Positions 52,083 to 61,243 of a stretch of DNA of 64,000 nucleotides are shown here, one piece after another; position 1 is the stretch's first letter; each line of letters opens with the position of its first letter. Both the position numbers and the translations under genes were made by a program. Source of the DNA: Mesorhizobium norvegicum (GTDB lineage: Bacteria; Pseudomonadota; Alphaproteobacteria; Rhizobiales; Rhizobiaceae); NCBI RefSeq assembly GCF_004919685.1, contig NZ_SMYZ01000053.1, positions 1-64,000 on the forward strand, in the 5' to 3' direction. A model generated the notes under the pieces. The model was given only the letters and a program-made list of their open reading frames with translations, did no database searches and was not told where the DNA came from.

Positions 52083-53677
52083 CAGCCGTGGCCCTCCTTG
52101 GTGAAGGAGCCAGAGACAGCTCTTCGCACCTTGAGGAAGGCGGTCGGTTCGCGACTGCCGACGAAGCCGCGCGGCTTCCACAGCATGACTATGACCATGG
52201 CCATGCCGAACAGAAGCATGCGGTAGAGTTCCGGGGTGAAGTCTGGCCCGAAGATCTGCTTGAGGAAGTCGAGTTCACGCAGCGCCTCGGTGCCGCCGAT
52301 CATCACCATGGCGGCAACCGCTATGCCGACCAGCGAGCCCATGCCGCCGAGCACGACGATGGCGAGGATAATGGCCGATTCCAGGAAGACGAAGGATTCC
52401 GGGCTGACGAAGCCTTGCCGCGCGGCGAAGAAGGAGCCGGCGAAGCCACCGAACATGGCGCCTGTGGCAAAAGCCGTGAGCTTGGTTGTCGTCGTGTTGA
52501 TGCCCAGAGACCGGCAGGCGATCTCGTCCTCGCGCAGCGCTTCCCATGCGCGGCCGACCGGCAGGCGTCGCAGCCGGATGGTGACGAAGGCGGTGAGCAG
52601 GCACAGGCCCAGGATCAGATAATAGAGGAAAATCTTGTAATACGCGCCCGACTGGGCGATGCCCAACACCTTGGCGATGTAGTTCGGGTCTGACACGTTG
52701 AACGACATCAGGCCGAAGAAGCTGACCTTGGGAATACCGGAGATACCGGCCGACCCGTTGGTGACCTCGCGCCAGTTGATCAGCACCAGGCGGATGATCT
52801 CGCCGAAAGCCAGCGTGACGATCGCCAGATAGTCGCCGCGCAGGCGCAGCACCGGGAAGCCGAGCAGCACGCCCCAGAAGGCGGCCATGGCACCCGCTGC
52901 CGGCAGCAGGATCCAGAACGACAGGCCGTATTGGGTGCCGAGCAACGCATACGCATAGGCGCCAATTGCATAAAAGGCGACGTAGCCGAGATCGAGCAGG
53001 CCGGCGAGGCCGACGACGATGTTCAGGCCCCAGGCCAGCATCACATAGATCAGGATCTGGATGCCGAAATTATCGACCCATTTCAGCGAACCCTGCAGCC
53101 CGCTGGCGATCGACCAGGCACTCAGCGACAGCACCGCGACCACGAGGATCGGGTACAGCATAAGCGCGGCAATGCCGAGTTTGGTGAAGTTGGCATGGAT
53201 GAAGGCCCTGAAATAATAAATCACGCAAGCCAGTACATAGATGACCGCCAGGGCGCGCAGGAATTGCAGATAGCCGGCCGGCTCAGCTCCCACCCATCCG
53301 GCGAGAGAGCTGTTGAAGACGAACAGCAGCACCGCGGCGATGATGGCCACGATGAAGGCCGGCAACTGGAAGAAGCGTGACGCCACGCTGGCCGGCAGCA
53401 GGCCGGTGGCGACGTCGGTGATCTTCTGGTTGGCCAGGAAGGGCTGGCCATAAGCGACATAAAGAAACCGCCCGACAGCCGTGGCGATCACCACGGCGGC
53501 GAGCAGGCCCCAGCGCGTCGTCAGGACCAGTTCATTGGAAATGTTCTGACCTGTCTTCAGGCCGATGAACAGCACGAACAGGCCGAACGATATGGCGCCG
53601 GCGTAAAGCGCCTCACGCAACGCGCGCTGCATAGGGGTGGCGACGGTGTCGCGCTCCGGAGATACGGTGACGGCCAT
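52082..53677 (-). CDS. livM: Branched-chain amino-acid ABC transporter permease LivM
   Basis: Membrane permease of 531 residues, longer than E. coli LivM because of extra helices and loops in the first about 200 residues. The conserved LivM core begins near GLNIVVGLAGLLDLGYVAFYAIGAYAY and includes the EAA-like ALREDEIACRSLGIN and AGSFFAARQGFVSPESF. The C terminus, MVIVMLWKPRGFVGSREPTAFLK, is typical. It starts five bases after livH. Confidence 0.94.
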   Translation of the reverse strand: MAVTVSPERDTVATPMQRALREALYAGAISFGLFVLFIGLKTGQNISNELVLTTRWGLLAAVVIATAVGRFLYVAYGQPFLANQKITDVATGLLPASVASRFFQLPAFIVAIIAAVLLFVFNSSLAGWVGAEPAGYLQFLRALAVIYVLACVIYYFRAFIHANFTKLGIAALMLYPILVVAVLSLSAWSIASGLQGSLKWVDNFGIQILIYVMLAWGLNIVVGLAGLLDLGYVAFYAIGAYAYALLGTQYGLSFWILLPAAGAMAAFWGVLLGFPVLRLRGDYLAIVTLAFGEIIRLVLINWREVTNGSAGISGIPKVSFFGLMSFNVSDPNYIAKVLGIAQSGAYYKIFLYYLILGLCLLTAFVTIRLRRLPVGRAWEALREDEIACRSLGINTTTTKLTAFATGAMFGGFAGSFFAARQGFVSPESFVFLESAIILAIVVLGGMGSLVGIAVAAMVMIGGTEALRELDFLKQIFGPDFTPELYRMLLFGMAMVIVMLWKPRGFVGSREPTAFLKVRRAVSGSFTKEGHG

Positions 53678-53681
53678 GGTC

Positions 53682-54584
<903 letters not shown>

Positions 54585-54918
54585 GTGTACATGGCTCCCC
54601 TGGAATGTCGCCCATGCAGACGCATCCCTTTTCGTATTTCCCCTAGTCGTAAAGTTTCGAGCCCGGATTGCAACGTCATTTTTCAATCGTCATTCGTGTT
54701 TTCGCGGCACGCCGTCCGATTGCCCGTTTTCTCCCATCCGACCCCTGGACTACCGCGGACCCTACCATTGGCATAACGCAATGTCTTTGACGATTCGGCC
54801 GCATCATGCGCCCCGTTTCGAAGAAATCGCCGTCAAAATTAGGTGATGAGAAGAATCGTTGCGTTTCTGACACATTCCGTTTTTCGTTCTCTTCCTTTCC
54901 GCAAGGTCAGGTTTCCCT
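54585..54918. other. Intergenic region upstream of livH
   Basis: No gene or repeat recognised. It is AT-richer than its surroundings and must hold the livH promoter. No terminator-like hairpin was seen after the hydroxyproline epimerase gene that ends at 54919. Confidence 0.4.
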
Positions 54919-55920
54919 TCACTTGACCACAAAACCATGCGCGAATGGATCGCGGTCGTCGATGAAGATGGTGTTCAATCCGGTCATCCGCGCCCAGCCG
55001 CCGATCGAGGGTATGATGGCCGGTTTGCCGGCGACGGTGACGTCCTTTTCGACCTTGCCCTTGAACAGCGAACCGATGATCGATTCATGGACGAAGCTGT
55101 CGCCGGCCTTGAGCCTGCCCTTGGCATGAAGCTGCGCCATGCGCGCCGAGGTGCCGGTGCCGCAGGGCGAACGGTCGATCGCCTTGTCGCCATAGAACAC
55201 GGCATTGCGGGCGTCGGCCCCGGCCACGGTCGGCTTGCCGGTCCACAGCATGTGCGACAGCCGGTTGATGCCCGGGTTCTCGGGATGCACGAAGGAATAT
55301 TTCTCGTTGAGCCGCTGCCGCACCACCGGGCTCCAGGCGATGAAGTCGCCCGCCGAATAGTCGGCCATGTCGCGGTAGTTCGCCTGCGGCTCGACGATGG
55401 CGTAGAAATTGCCGCCATAGGCGACATCGACGGTGATTTCGCCGAGCTCAGGGCATTCGACCGTCAGCCCCTCGGCGTAGAGGAAGGAGGGCACATTGGT
55501 GATGCGCACCTCCTCGACATAGTCGCCGACCTGTTTGTACTCGGCGATGACCAGGCCAGCCGGTGTGTCGAGCCTGAGCACGCCCGGCGTCTTCGGTTTG
55601 ATCAGCCCGTGTTCGATGGCAAAAGTCACCGTGCCGATGGTGCCATGGCCGCACATCGGCAGGCAGCCGGAGGTTTCGATAAACAGGATGGCGATGTCGC
55701 AATCCTCGCGCGTCGGCGGGTAGAGGATGGAGCCGGACATCACATCATGGCCGCGCGGCTCGAACATCAGCCCGGTGCGGATCCAGTCATACTCGGCCAG
55801 AAAATGCGCCCGCCGTTCCATCATCGTCGAGCCCTGCAGCAGCGGGCCGCCGCCGGCGACCAGGCGCACCGGATTGCCGCAGGTGTGGCCGTCTATGCAG
55901 AAGAAGGATTTCTTGGCCAT
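54919..55920 (-). CDS. 4-hydroxyproline 2-epimerase (proline racemase family)
   Basis: Enzyme of 333 residues in the proline racemase superfamily, with both catalytic cysteines: C90 in LPMCGHGTIG and C253 in SPCGTGTSARM. This two-Cys pattern fits an active epimerase interconverting trans-4-hydroxy-L-proline and cis-4-hydroxy-D-proline; dehydratases of the family have Thr in place of the second Cys. GAGGAGCGTC precedes the ATG at 55920. The neighbouring oxidoreductase and DHDPS-like genes encode the next steps, supporting the assignment. Confidence 0.9.
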   Translation of the reverse strand: MAKKSFFCIDGHTCGNPVRLVAGGGPLLQGSTMMERRAHFLAEYDWIRTGLMFEPRGHDVMSGSILYPPTREDCDIAILFIETSGCLPMCGHGTIGTVTFAIEHGLIKPKTPGVLRLDTPAGLVIAEYKQVGDYVEEVRITNVPSFLYAEGLTVECPELGEITVDVAYGGNFYAIVEPQANYRDMADYSAGDFIAWSPVVRQRLNEKYSFVHPENPGINRLSHMLWTGKPTVAGADARNAVFYGDKAIDRSPCGTGTSARMAQLHAKGRLKAGDSFVHESIIGSLFKGKVEKDVTVAGKPAIIPSIGGWARMTGLNTIFIDDRDPFAHGFVVK

Positions 55921-55949
55921 GACGCTCCTCGAAAAACAAAACCGAAAAA

Positions 55950-57287
55950 TCAGAATCGCTGTGGACTGAAGGGGGCCAGATCGATCGGCGGAGTCTGCCC
56001 CAGGACAAGATCCCTGATCAACCGTCCGGTGGCTGCCGCCTGGGTCAGGCCGAGATGGCCATGGCCGAAGGCATAGATCACCGACCGCTTTCCTGGCGCG
56101 CCGCCGATGACGGGCACTGAATCCGGCAGCGAGGGACGGAACCCCATCCATTCGCGCCCGCCCGAGGGATCGAGCCCCGGCAGGAATTTTTGCGCCTTCT
56201 GCAGCAGCGCCTTCGACCTGTTGTAATTGGGCGGCCGCTCGATGCCGCCGAGTTCGACGGCGCCGCCGACGCGCAGGCCCGTTTCGAGCGGCGTGACAAC
56301 GAAGCCGTGGCCGGAGAAGATCAGCATCCGCTTCACGTCGAAGGCACTCGTCGGCAACGTCGTGTTGTAGCCGCGCTCGGTTTCCAGCGGAATGCGATCG
56401 CCGAGCTGCCTCGCCAGCAGATGCGACCAGGCGCCGGCGGCGACGACAAGGTGTCGGGCCTGCCTGGTCGTTCCGTCGGCCAACGTCAGTGTCGCACCAT
56501 TCTGATCCGCCGCGACTTGGCTGATCCGAGCCAGCTCAAAGCGGGCGCCCTTGGCCTGCGCATAGGCCCACACCGCCTTGCCCAGCAATTTTGGGTCGGC
56601 GACCGTCTTCCATCCTCGCACGAACGTGCCTTTGATGAAGCGCGGCGACAGCCCCGGCTGCAAGGCGGCCAGTTCCTCGCCCTCGACATGGCGGAAACCG
56701 ATGCCGAAACGCTCACGCGCCGCCCAGCCGGGCAGCCCGGCCTGAAATTCGGCTTCGCTTTCGTAGAGTTCGAGCGAGCCATCCTCGCGCAGCATCGACC
56801 GCGTACCGGAGCGATCGAGCAGGCCCATCCATTCCGCTTCAGCGAGCTTCATCATGCCTGCCTGAGTGGCAAGGCTCGCCTCGTATTTTCCCGGCGCACC
56901 GGCGCGCCAGAAGCGGATCAGCCAGGGCAGAAGCCTCGGCAGATAGGCGGGCGGGATGCTGAGCGGTCCGAGCGGATCGGCCAGCCATTTCGGCAATTGC
57001 CGCATCATGCCCTTGTGGGCCATCGGCAGCACATCGGAAAAGGCAAAGGCGGCGGCATTGCCGGAGCTCGTCTCCTCGCAGATGCCCGTCCGATCGAAGA
57101 TCGTGACCTTGCGCCCCGCCTCGGCCAGAGAGGCGGCGGCACAGATGCCGATGATGCCGCCACCGATGATGGCGATGTCTTCACCGTCTCCCCGTCCACG
57201 GGGAGACGGTGCCCGAAGGGCGGATGAGGGGCGGCGCCCCCCTTCTGTCGACTTGGAATTTCCTTGCACGTAGGCGCTGCTCCTCAT
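55950..57287 (-). CDS. FAD-dependent D-amino-acid oxidoreductase (hydroxy-D-proline oxidising)
   Basis: DadA/DAO-like flavoprotein of about 445 residues. The FAD motif AIIGGGIIGICAAASLAEAGR begins only at about residue 39; C-terminal YAFGHGHLGLTQAAATGRLI is the DAO signature. From the cluster it should oxidise cis-4-hydroxy-D-proline to pyrroline-4-hydroxy-2-carboxylate. The first 38 codons lie inside a palindromic intergenic repeat and look non-homologous; the only in-frame starts are ATG 57287 and GTG 57269 (GAGGAG ten bases upstream), so the N terminus is repeat-derived or mis-set. Confidence 0.88.
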   Translation of the reverse strand: MRSSAYVQGNSKSTEGGRRPSSALRAPSPRGRGDGEDIAIIGGGIIGICAAASLAEAGRKVTIFDRTGICEETSSGNAAAFAFSDVLPMAHKGMMRQLPKWLADPLGPLSIPPAYLPRLLPWLIRFWRAGAPGKYEASLATQAGMMKLAEAEWMGLLDRSGTRSMLREDGSLELYESEAEFQAGLPGWAARERFGIGFRHVEGEELAALQPGLSPRFIKGTFVRGWKTVADPKLLGKAVWAYAQAKGARFELARISQVAADQNGATLTLADGTTRQARHLVVAAGAWSHLLARQLGDRIPLETERGYNTTLPTSAFDVKRMLIFSGHGFVVTPLETGLRVGGAVELGGIERPPNYNRSKALLQKAQKFLPGLDPSGGREWMGFRPSLPDSVPVIGGAPGKRSVIYAFGHGHLGLTQAAATGRLIRDLVLGQTPPIDLAPFSPQRF

Positions 57288-57326
57288 CTGGCTGCCGCTC
57301 TCTTCCGAACGGGGAGAAGAGAGCCT
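57180..57326. repeat. Mosaic palindromic repeat overlapping a gene start
   Basis: Contains a perfect palindrome of 13-base arms, ACCGTCTCCCCGT / ACGGGGAGACGGT (57183-57210), then CGAAGGGCGGATGAGGGGC, and ends with CTCTTCCGAACGGGGAGAAGAG. This composition is typical of repeated rhizobial intergenic mosaic elements. It spans from the FAD motif of the oxidoreductase gene to the 3' end of the DHDPS-like gene. Confidence 0.7.
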
Positions 57327-58219
57327 TAGAACTTCGGCAGTGTCGGCCGAATCGCGAGTGCGTCCTTGATGATCTTCTCGACTGCCTTGCGACGCTCGCC
57401 CGACAGCGGCTGGCGCGGCATGCGCACGCGGTCATTGGTGTTGATCGCGAACACTTCGGCAAGCTTGATGTTTTGTACCAGATAGGTTGAGACGTCGAGA
57501 TCGAGCAGCGGCCGGAACCAGCGGTAGATGGCCAGCGCCTCCTCGCGGCGGCCCTGCTTCATCAGCTGGTAGATGGCGACGGTCTCGCGCGGGAATGCGG
57601 TGACCAGTCCGGCCACCCAGCCGATGGCGCCGACCGACAGCGCCTCGAAAGCGAGATTGTCCACGCCGGTGAACAGATCGTAGCGGCTGCCCAGGCGATT
57701 GATGATCTCGGTCGAGCGGCGGATGTCGTCCGAGGATTCCTTGATCGCGACAAAGCGCTTGTCCGACGCCAGCTCCTCCATCTGGTCGACGCTGACGTCG
57801 ACGCGGTAGGCAAGCCGGTTGGAGTAGATCATGACCGGCAAGTCGCCGGCCTCGGCGACAGCACGCAGGGCCGCGACCGTCTCTTCCGCATTGGTGTGGT
57901 AGATCGGGCTCGGCACCACCATCAGGCCGTTGGCGCCTTCCTTGGCGGCGCGCTTGGCAATGCTGGCGGCCTCGCGGGTGCCGGCCTCGTTGACGGTCAG
58001 CAGCACCGGCTTCTTGCCGGCGACTTTCTGCGCGGTCTTCAGCACCTCGATCTTCTCGTCGGGCGACAGCATCGGCCCTTCGCCGAGCGATCCGCAGACG
58101 ATGATGCCGTCGCAGCCGGCCTCCATCTGCAGGGTAAAGCAGCGCTCCATCTCGGCATGATCGAGACGATCATCCGCGGTGAATTTGGTCGTGACGGCAG
58201 GAAAAACTCCGGTCCACAT
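57326..58219 (-). CDS. DHDPS-family lyase, probable pyrroline-4-hydroxy-2-carboxylate deaminase
   Basis: DapA-superfamily TIM barrel of 297 residues. The Schiff-base lysine is K160 in FVAIKESSDD and the conserved Tyr is Y132 in MIYSNR; CGSLGEGPMLSPDEK replaces the GTTGE of true DHDPS. Beside the epimerase and D-amino-acid oxidoreductase it is best read as the deaminase giving alpha-ketoglutarate semialdehyde. Start at 58219 (MWTGVFPAV): GGAG eight bases upstream; ATGs at 58225 and 58249 are alternatives. Confidence 0.85.
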   Translation of the reverse strand: MWTGVFPAVTTKFTADDRLDHAEMERCFTLQMEAGCDGIIVCGSLGEGPMLSPDEKIEVLKTAQKVAGKKPVLLTVNEAGTREAASIAKRAAKEGANGLMVVPSPIYHTNAEETVAALRAVAEAGDLPVMIYSNRLAYRVDVSVDQMEELASDKRFVAIKESSDDIRRSTEIINRLGSRYDLFTGVDNLAFEALSVGAIGWVAGLVTAFPRETVAIYQLMKQGRREEALAIYRWFRPLLDLDVSTYLVQNIKLAEVFAINTNDRVRMPRQPLSGERRKAVEKIIKDALAIRPTLPKF

Positions 58220-58231
58220 GATCATGTCTCC

Positions 58232-58312
58232 ATCTGATATATCAGCCATATATCTGTTAAGAAACTGCCTGTCAATACGGATTCCGTTATGATATATTCA
58301 AGATATATCAGG
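58232..58312. promoter_or_regulatory. Operator cluster between divergent hydroxyproline genes
   Basis: Perfect palindrome CTGATATATCAG (58234-58245), then related CATATATCTG (58247-58256), TGATATATTCA (58290-58300) and GATATATCAGG (58302-58312). The repeated ATATATCAG half-site lies between the divergent catabolic and GntR genes and overlaps their likely promoters. Confidence 0.7.
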
Positions 58313-58321
58313 AGAGCGCGT

Positions 58322-58981
58322 TTGATATCCATGGAAGCAACCATTCCAACCGAGCCGGCCGCGACCAGGGCCTACCATGTGCTCGAGCACATGATCGTCA
58401 CGCTCGAACTGGCCCCGGCAAGCTTCGTCACCGAAGGCGCCCTGATCGACAGGCTCGGGCTTGGTCGCACGCCGGTGCGCGAGGCGATCCAGCGGTTGGC
58501 CTGGGAGGGGCTGCTCGACGTGAGGCCGCGCGCCGGCATCGCGATCGCGCCGCTCCACCCAGGCGACTGGCTGCGCGTGCTCGATGCGCGCCGCGGCGTC
58601 GAGGTGGTCCTGGCCCGTTCAGCCGCCCGCTTCGTCACCCGCGAGGCCGCCGACCTGTTTCACGAAGCAGCGCTCGCCATGCAGAAAGCGGTCATCTCGG
58701 GCAACGTGCTTGCCTTCATCCAGGCCGACAAGGCGCTCGACGAAGCGCTGGCGCTGGCCGCCGACAATCCGTTCGCCGCCCGTTTGGCCGCCCCCTTGCA
58801 GACCCACAGCCGCCGCTTCTGGTTCCGCTACAAGGCCGACACAGGTCTTGCCGAATCCGCCGAGCACCATGTCGCGCTGATCCGCTCGATCCTCGACGGC
58901 GACGAGGAGGCCGCGGCCAAGGACGCCAAGCGCCTGATGGCGCTGCTGCGCGGCCACGCCGAGGTGGCCGCAACGCGCTGA
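58322..58981 (+). CDS. GntR family (FCD domain) regulator
   Basis: Regulator of about 219 residues. N-terminal winged helix (ALIDRLGLGRTPVREAIQRLAWEGLLDVRPRAGIAIAPL) and FCD ligand domain (DARRGVEVVLARSAARFVT, EHHVALIRSILDGDEEAAAKD). A TTG at 58322 has GGAG seven bases upstream; ATG 58331 is the alternative. Divergent from the catabolic genes, it probably senses hydroxyproline or an intermediate. Confidence 0.9.
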   Translation: MISMEATIPTEPAATRAYHVLEHMIVTLELAPASFVTEGALIDRLGLGRTPVREAIQRLAWEGLLDVRPRAGIAIAPLHPGDWLRVLDARRGVEVVLARSAARFVTREAADLFHEAALAMQKAVISGNVLAFIQADKALDEALALAADNPFAARLAAPLQTHSRRFWFRYKADTGLAESAEHHVALIRSILDGDEEAAAKDAKRLMALLRGHAEVAATR

Positions 58982-58991
58982 TCGAACGGGT

Positions 58992-59309
58992 TCAGATCCC
59001 TTGCGCCGTCGCGGTGACGGCGACGGTATTCTCCCATCCGTCACCGGTCGCGAAGATGCAGCTTCGGCCCTGCACGTCGGTCACCAGCATGGTCCATGTC
59101 CCGCTTGCCGAAACATAGATCTCGACAATGGCGGCTTGCCCGACCACACCGTAGCCGATCTGCTTTTGCTGGAAGGCCTGCGCCAATCCCGCGACAAGAT
59201 CACTGTGGCCGCCGCAGATGAACTGCGCCTGCGCGGATAGCGTCGACAGCGCCAGCGCGGCGCCGATCGCGGCTGTCCTGATCCATCGAAACGAAAATTT
59301 GTGTGCCAT
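58992..59309 (-). CDS. Small exported protein, unknown function
   Basis: Protein of 105 residues with a signal peptide (TAAIGAALALSTLSAQAQ) and a short mature part with two cysteines (FICGGHSD and RSCIFATGDGW) that could form a disulfide; the C-terminal TMLVTDVQGRSCIFATGDGWE resembles a family of small rhizobial exported proteins. GGAGGTGCCAG lies just upstream of the ATG. Confidence 0.7.
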   Translation of the reverse strand: MAHKFSFRWIRTAAIGAALALSTLSAQAQFICGGHSDLVAGLAQAFQQKQIGYGVVGQAAIVEIYVSASGTWTMLVTDVQGRSCIFATGDGWENTVAVTATAQGI

Positions 59310-59527
59310 CTGGCACCTCCTTCGCCTTGGCGTTCCGGCAAGGGAGGCACATGGGCAGCCTCAATATGCCGGGACGATCCAGGCCGGATTCGACGTCTTC
59401 ATCACGTCACTCCTTCTGGTTTCCGGTCTGTCATCAGGGAACTTTATCGCATTCCCTGGAGTCGATATGGTGAGGTCCCGATGCGAAAACAAGCACCCTT
59501 GCGACGCGTTGCGGGGCGCAATCCGCG

Positions 59528-59956
59528 TCAGGCTTCCGCCTCGCGAAGTGCTGCCCATTTCAGCAGGGCGTCGAGAGCCCGGCACAGCGCCTGCCCCCAA
59601 TCGGTCAGGCAATATTCGACCTTCGGCGGCACCTGATGATGGACGATGCGGCGGACAATGCCATCGGCCTCCATCTGCCGCAGCTGCTGGATCAGCATCT
59701 TCTGCGAGATCGCCGGGATTGCACGTTCGAGATCGGAAAAGCGCAGCACCTTGCCACCGAACAGATGAAACAGGATCACCAGCTTCCAGCGGCCTTCGAG
59801 GATGCGCAGCACATTCTCAACGCCGCTCGCCGCCGACAACGGCGTCAATGCCTCGCCCTTACTTTCAGGTCCAACCTTACTTTCAGGCCCAGCCTTACTT
59901 TCAGGCCCAGCCTTACTTTCAGGTAAGTACCTTACTTTTTCGTCGGTTCTTGTCAT
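59528..59956 (-). CDS. HxlR family regulator with repeat-encoded N terminus
   Basis: Winged-helix regulator of 142 residues. The HxlR core begins near residue 46 (VENVLRILEGRWKLVILFHLFGGKVLRFSDLERAIP, then SQKMLIQQLRQMEADGIV and YCLTDWGQAL). The N-terminal about 33 residues contain four copies of the hexapeptide PESKxG, encoded by an 18-bp tandem repeat. A downstream TTG could be the true start, in which case the repeat would be regulatory. It is divergent from the NTF2-like/SDR pair it probably controls. Confidence 0.87.
   Translation of the reverse strand: MTRTDEKVRYLPESKAGPESKAGPESKVGPESKGEALTPLSAASGVENVLRILEGRWKLVILFHLFGGKVLRFSDLERAIPAISQKMLIQQLRQMEADGIVRRIVHHQVPPKVEYCLTDWGQALCRALDALLKWAALREAEA
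59858..59923. repeat. 18-bp tandem repeat in the hxlR 5' end
   Basis: Three full units and one partial unit of CTTACTTTCAGGCCCAGC, starting at 59858, 59876, 59894 and 59912. The unit length is a multiple of three, so copy-number change would alter protein length without shifting the frame. Confidence 0.85.
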
Positions 59957-60039
59957 TTTTTCAGTCTATCTCATTTTAGGAGCCGGACAAGGCCGCAGAC
60001 CTTCGCGTCAACGGCCGGAACTGGAACCGGAGAGAAGCC

Positions 60040-60369
60040 ATGACCGCAAAACTTCCGCAGCCGCTGACCGACTATTTCGCCGCCAAGAACAGGCACGACA
60101 TCGACGCCATGCTCGCCTCTTTCTCATCGAACGCCACGGTCAAGGACGAAGGCGAAACCCATCGGGGTCCGGCCGCCATCCGCAGCTGGATGGAAGCAAC
60201 GACAAGCAAATACCGGGTGACCGTTGAGATCGCCGACGCGACGGTCAATGGCGATGCGTGGCGGATCGCCGGCATCGTCTCAGGCAATTTTCCCGGCAGC
60301 CCGGCGACGCTCCACTACGTCTTCACCCTGGCCGATGACCGGATCACACGGCTGGAGATCGGCGCATGA
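60040..60369 (+). CDS. NTF2-like (SnoaL) protein
   Basis: Protein of 109 residues of the nuclear transport factor 2-like superfamily: DYFAAKNRHDIDAMLASFSSNATVKDEGETHRG and HYVFTLADDRITRLEIG. Members are small-molecule binding proteins or isomerases. GGAGAGAAGCC precedes the ATG. Its stop overlaps the next start, so the two form an operon divergent from hxlR. Confidence 0.88.
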   Translation: MTAKLPQPLTDYFAAKNRHDIDAMLASFSSNATVKDEGETHRGPAAIRSWMEATTSKYRVTVEIADATVNGDAWRIAGIVSGNFPGSPATLHYVFTLADDRITRLEIGA

Positions 60370-61169
60370 CCATGGCGCAGAAATTCACGGTCGACGATCG
60401 GGAGTTTGCCGGCAAGCGCGTTCTGGTCACCGGTGGCACCAAGGGTGCCGGCGAAGCCATCGTTGTCAGGCTTTCGGCGGCGGGCGCGGCCGTTCTCACC
60501 ACCGCCCGCTCGGCGCTTCCCGATGCGCTGTCGCCAAAGCTGTTCGTGCAGGCCGATGTGAGCACTTTGGCAGGCACCGAGACAGTGGCCGCAGAGGTCA
60601 TGGAGCGGCTTGGCGGCGTCGACATCATCGTGCACAGCGTCGGCGGGTCGAAGAGCCCCGGTGGAGGATTTGCCGGACTGACCGATCAGCTCTGGCAGGA
60701 CGAAGTCAGCCTCAACCTGCTGGCGGCGGTGCGGCTCGACCGTCTGCTTGTCCCGCACATGATCGAACAAGGCTCCGGCGCGATCGTCCACATATCGTCG
60801 ATCCAGCGCCGCCTGCCGCTGCACGAATCCACCATCGCCTATGCGGCGGCGAAGGCAGCCCTTTCCACCTACAGCAAGGCGCTGTCCAAGGAGCTCGGCC
60901 CAAAAGGTATCCGCGTCAACGCCGTGGCGCCGGGCTGGATCCACACCTCCGCTCCGGAAGCCATGGTGAAGCGGCTGGCCGCCCATTCCGGTTCGGATGA
61001 GGAAACCGCCCGTCAGGGCATCATGGATGCGCTTGGCGGCATCCCGATCGGCCGGCCGGCATGGCCGCACGAAATCGCGGAACTGGTCGCCTTCCTTGTC
61101 TCGGACCGCGCCGCGGCGATCCACGGCGCCGAATACGTCATTGATGGCGGTACGATTCCAACCGTGTGA
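60366..61169 (+). CDS. SDR family oxidoreductase
   Basis: Classical short-chain dehydrogenase of 267 residues: TGGTKGAGEAIVVRL (cofactor motif, about 20), HSVGGSK in the NNAG position, catalytic Ser in VHISSIQ and YxxxK in IAYAAAKAAL, and the RVNAVAPGWIHT segment. The substrate is unknown. ATG 60366 overlaps the NTF2-like gene by four bases. Confidence 0.93.
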   Translation: MTMAQKFTVDDREFAGKRVLVTGGTKGAGEAIVVRLSAAGAAVLTTARSALPDALSPKLFVQADVSTLAGTETVAAEVMERLGGVDIIVHSVGGSKSPGGGFAGLTDQLWQDEVSLNLLAAVRLDRLLVPHMIEQGSGAIVHISSIQRRLPLHESTIAYAAAKAALSTYSKALSKELGPKGIRVNAVAPGWIHTSAPEAMVKRLAAHSGSDEETARQGIMDALGGIPIGRPAWPHEIAELVAFLVSDRAAAIHGAEYVIDGGTIPTV

Positions 61170-61195
61170 AGAAGATAGCGGGCACTCAGAAACGA

Positions 61196-61220
61196 AAAAG
61201 GCGGGATGAACCCGCCTTTC
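61196..61220. terminator. Bidirectional terminator between SDR and mmsA
   Basis: Stem AAAGGCGGG / CCCGCCTTT with a 5-base loop; on the minus strand it is followed by TTTTTCG, ending mmsA. The plus strand has a shorter T-tract. Confidence 0.85.
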
Positions 61221-61243
61221 CGATATTCGAATGTTTTTCGGGC

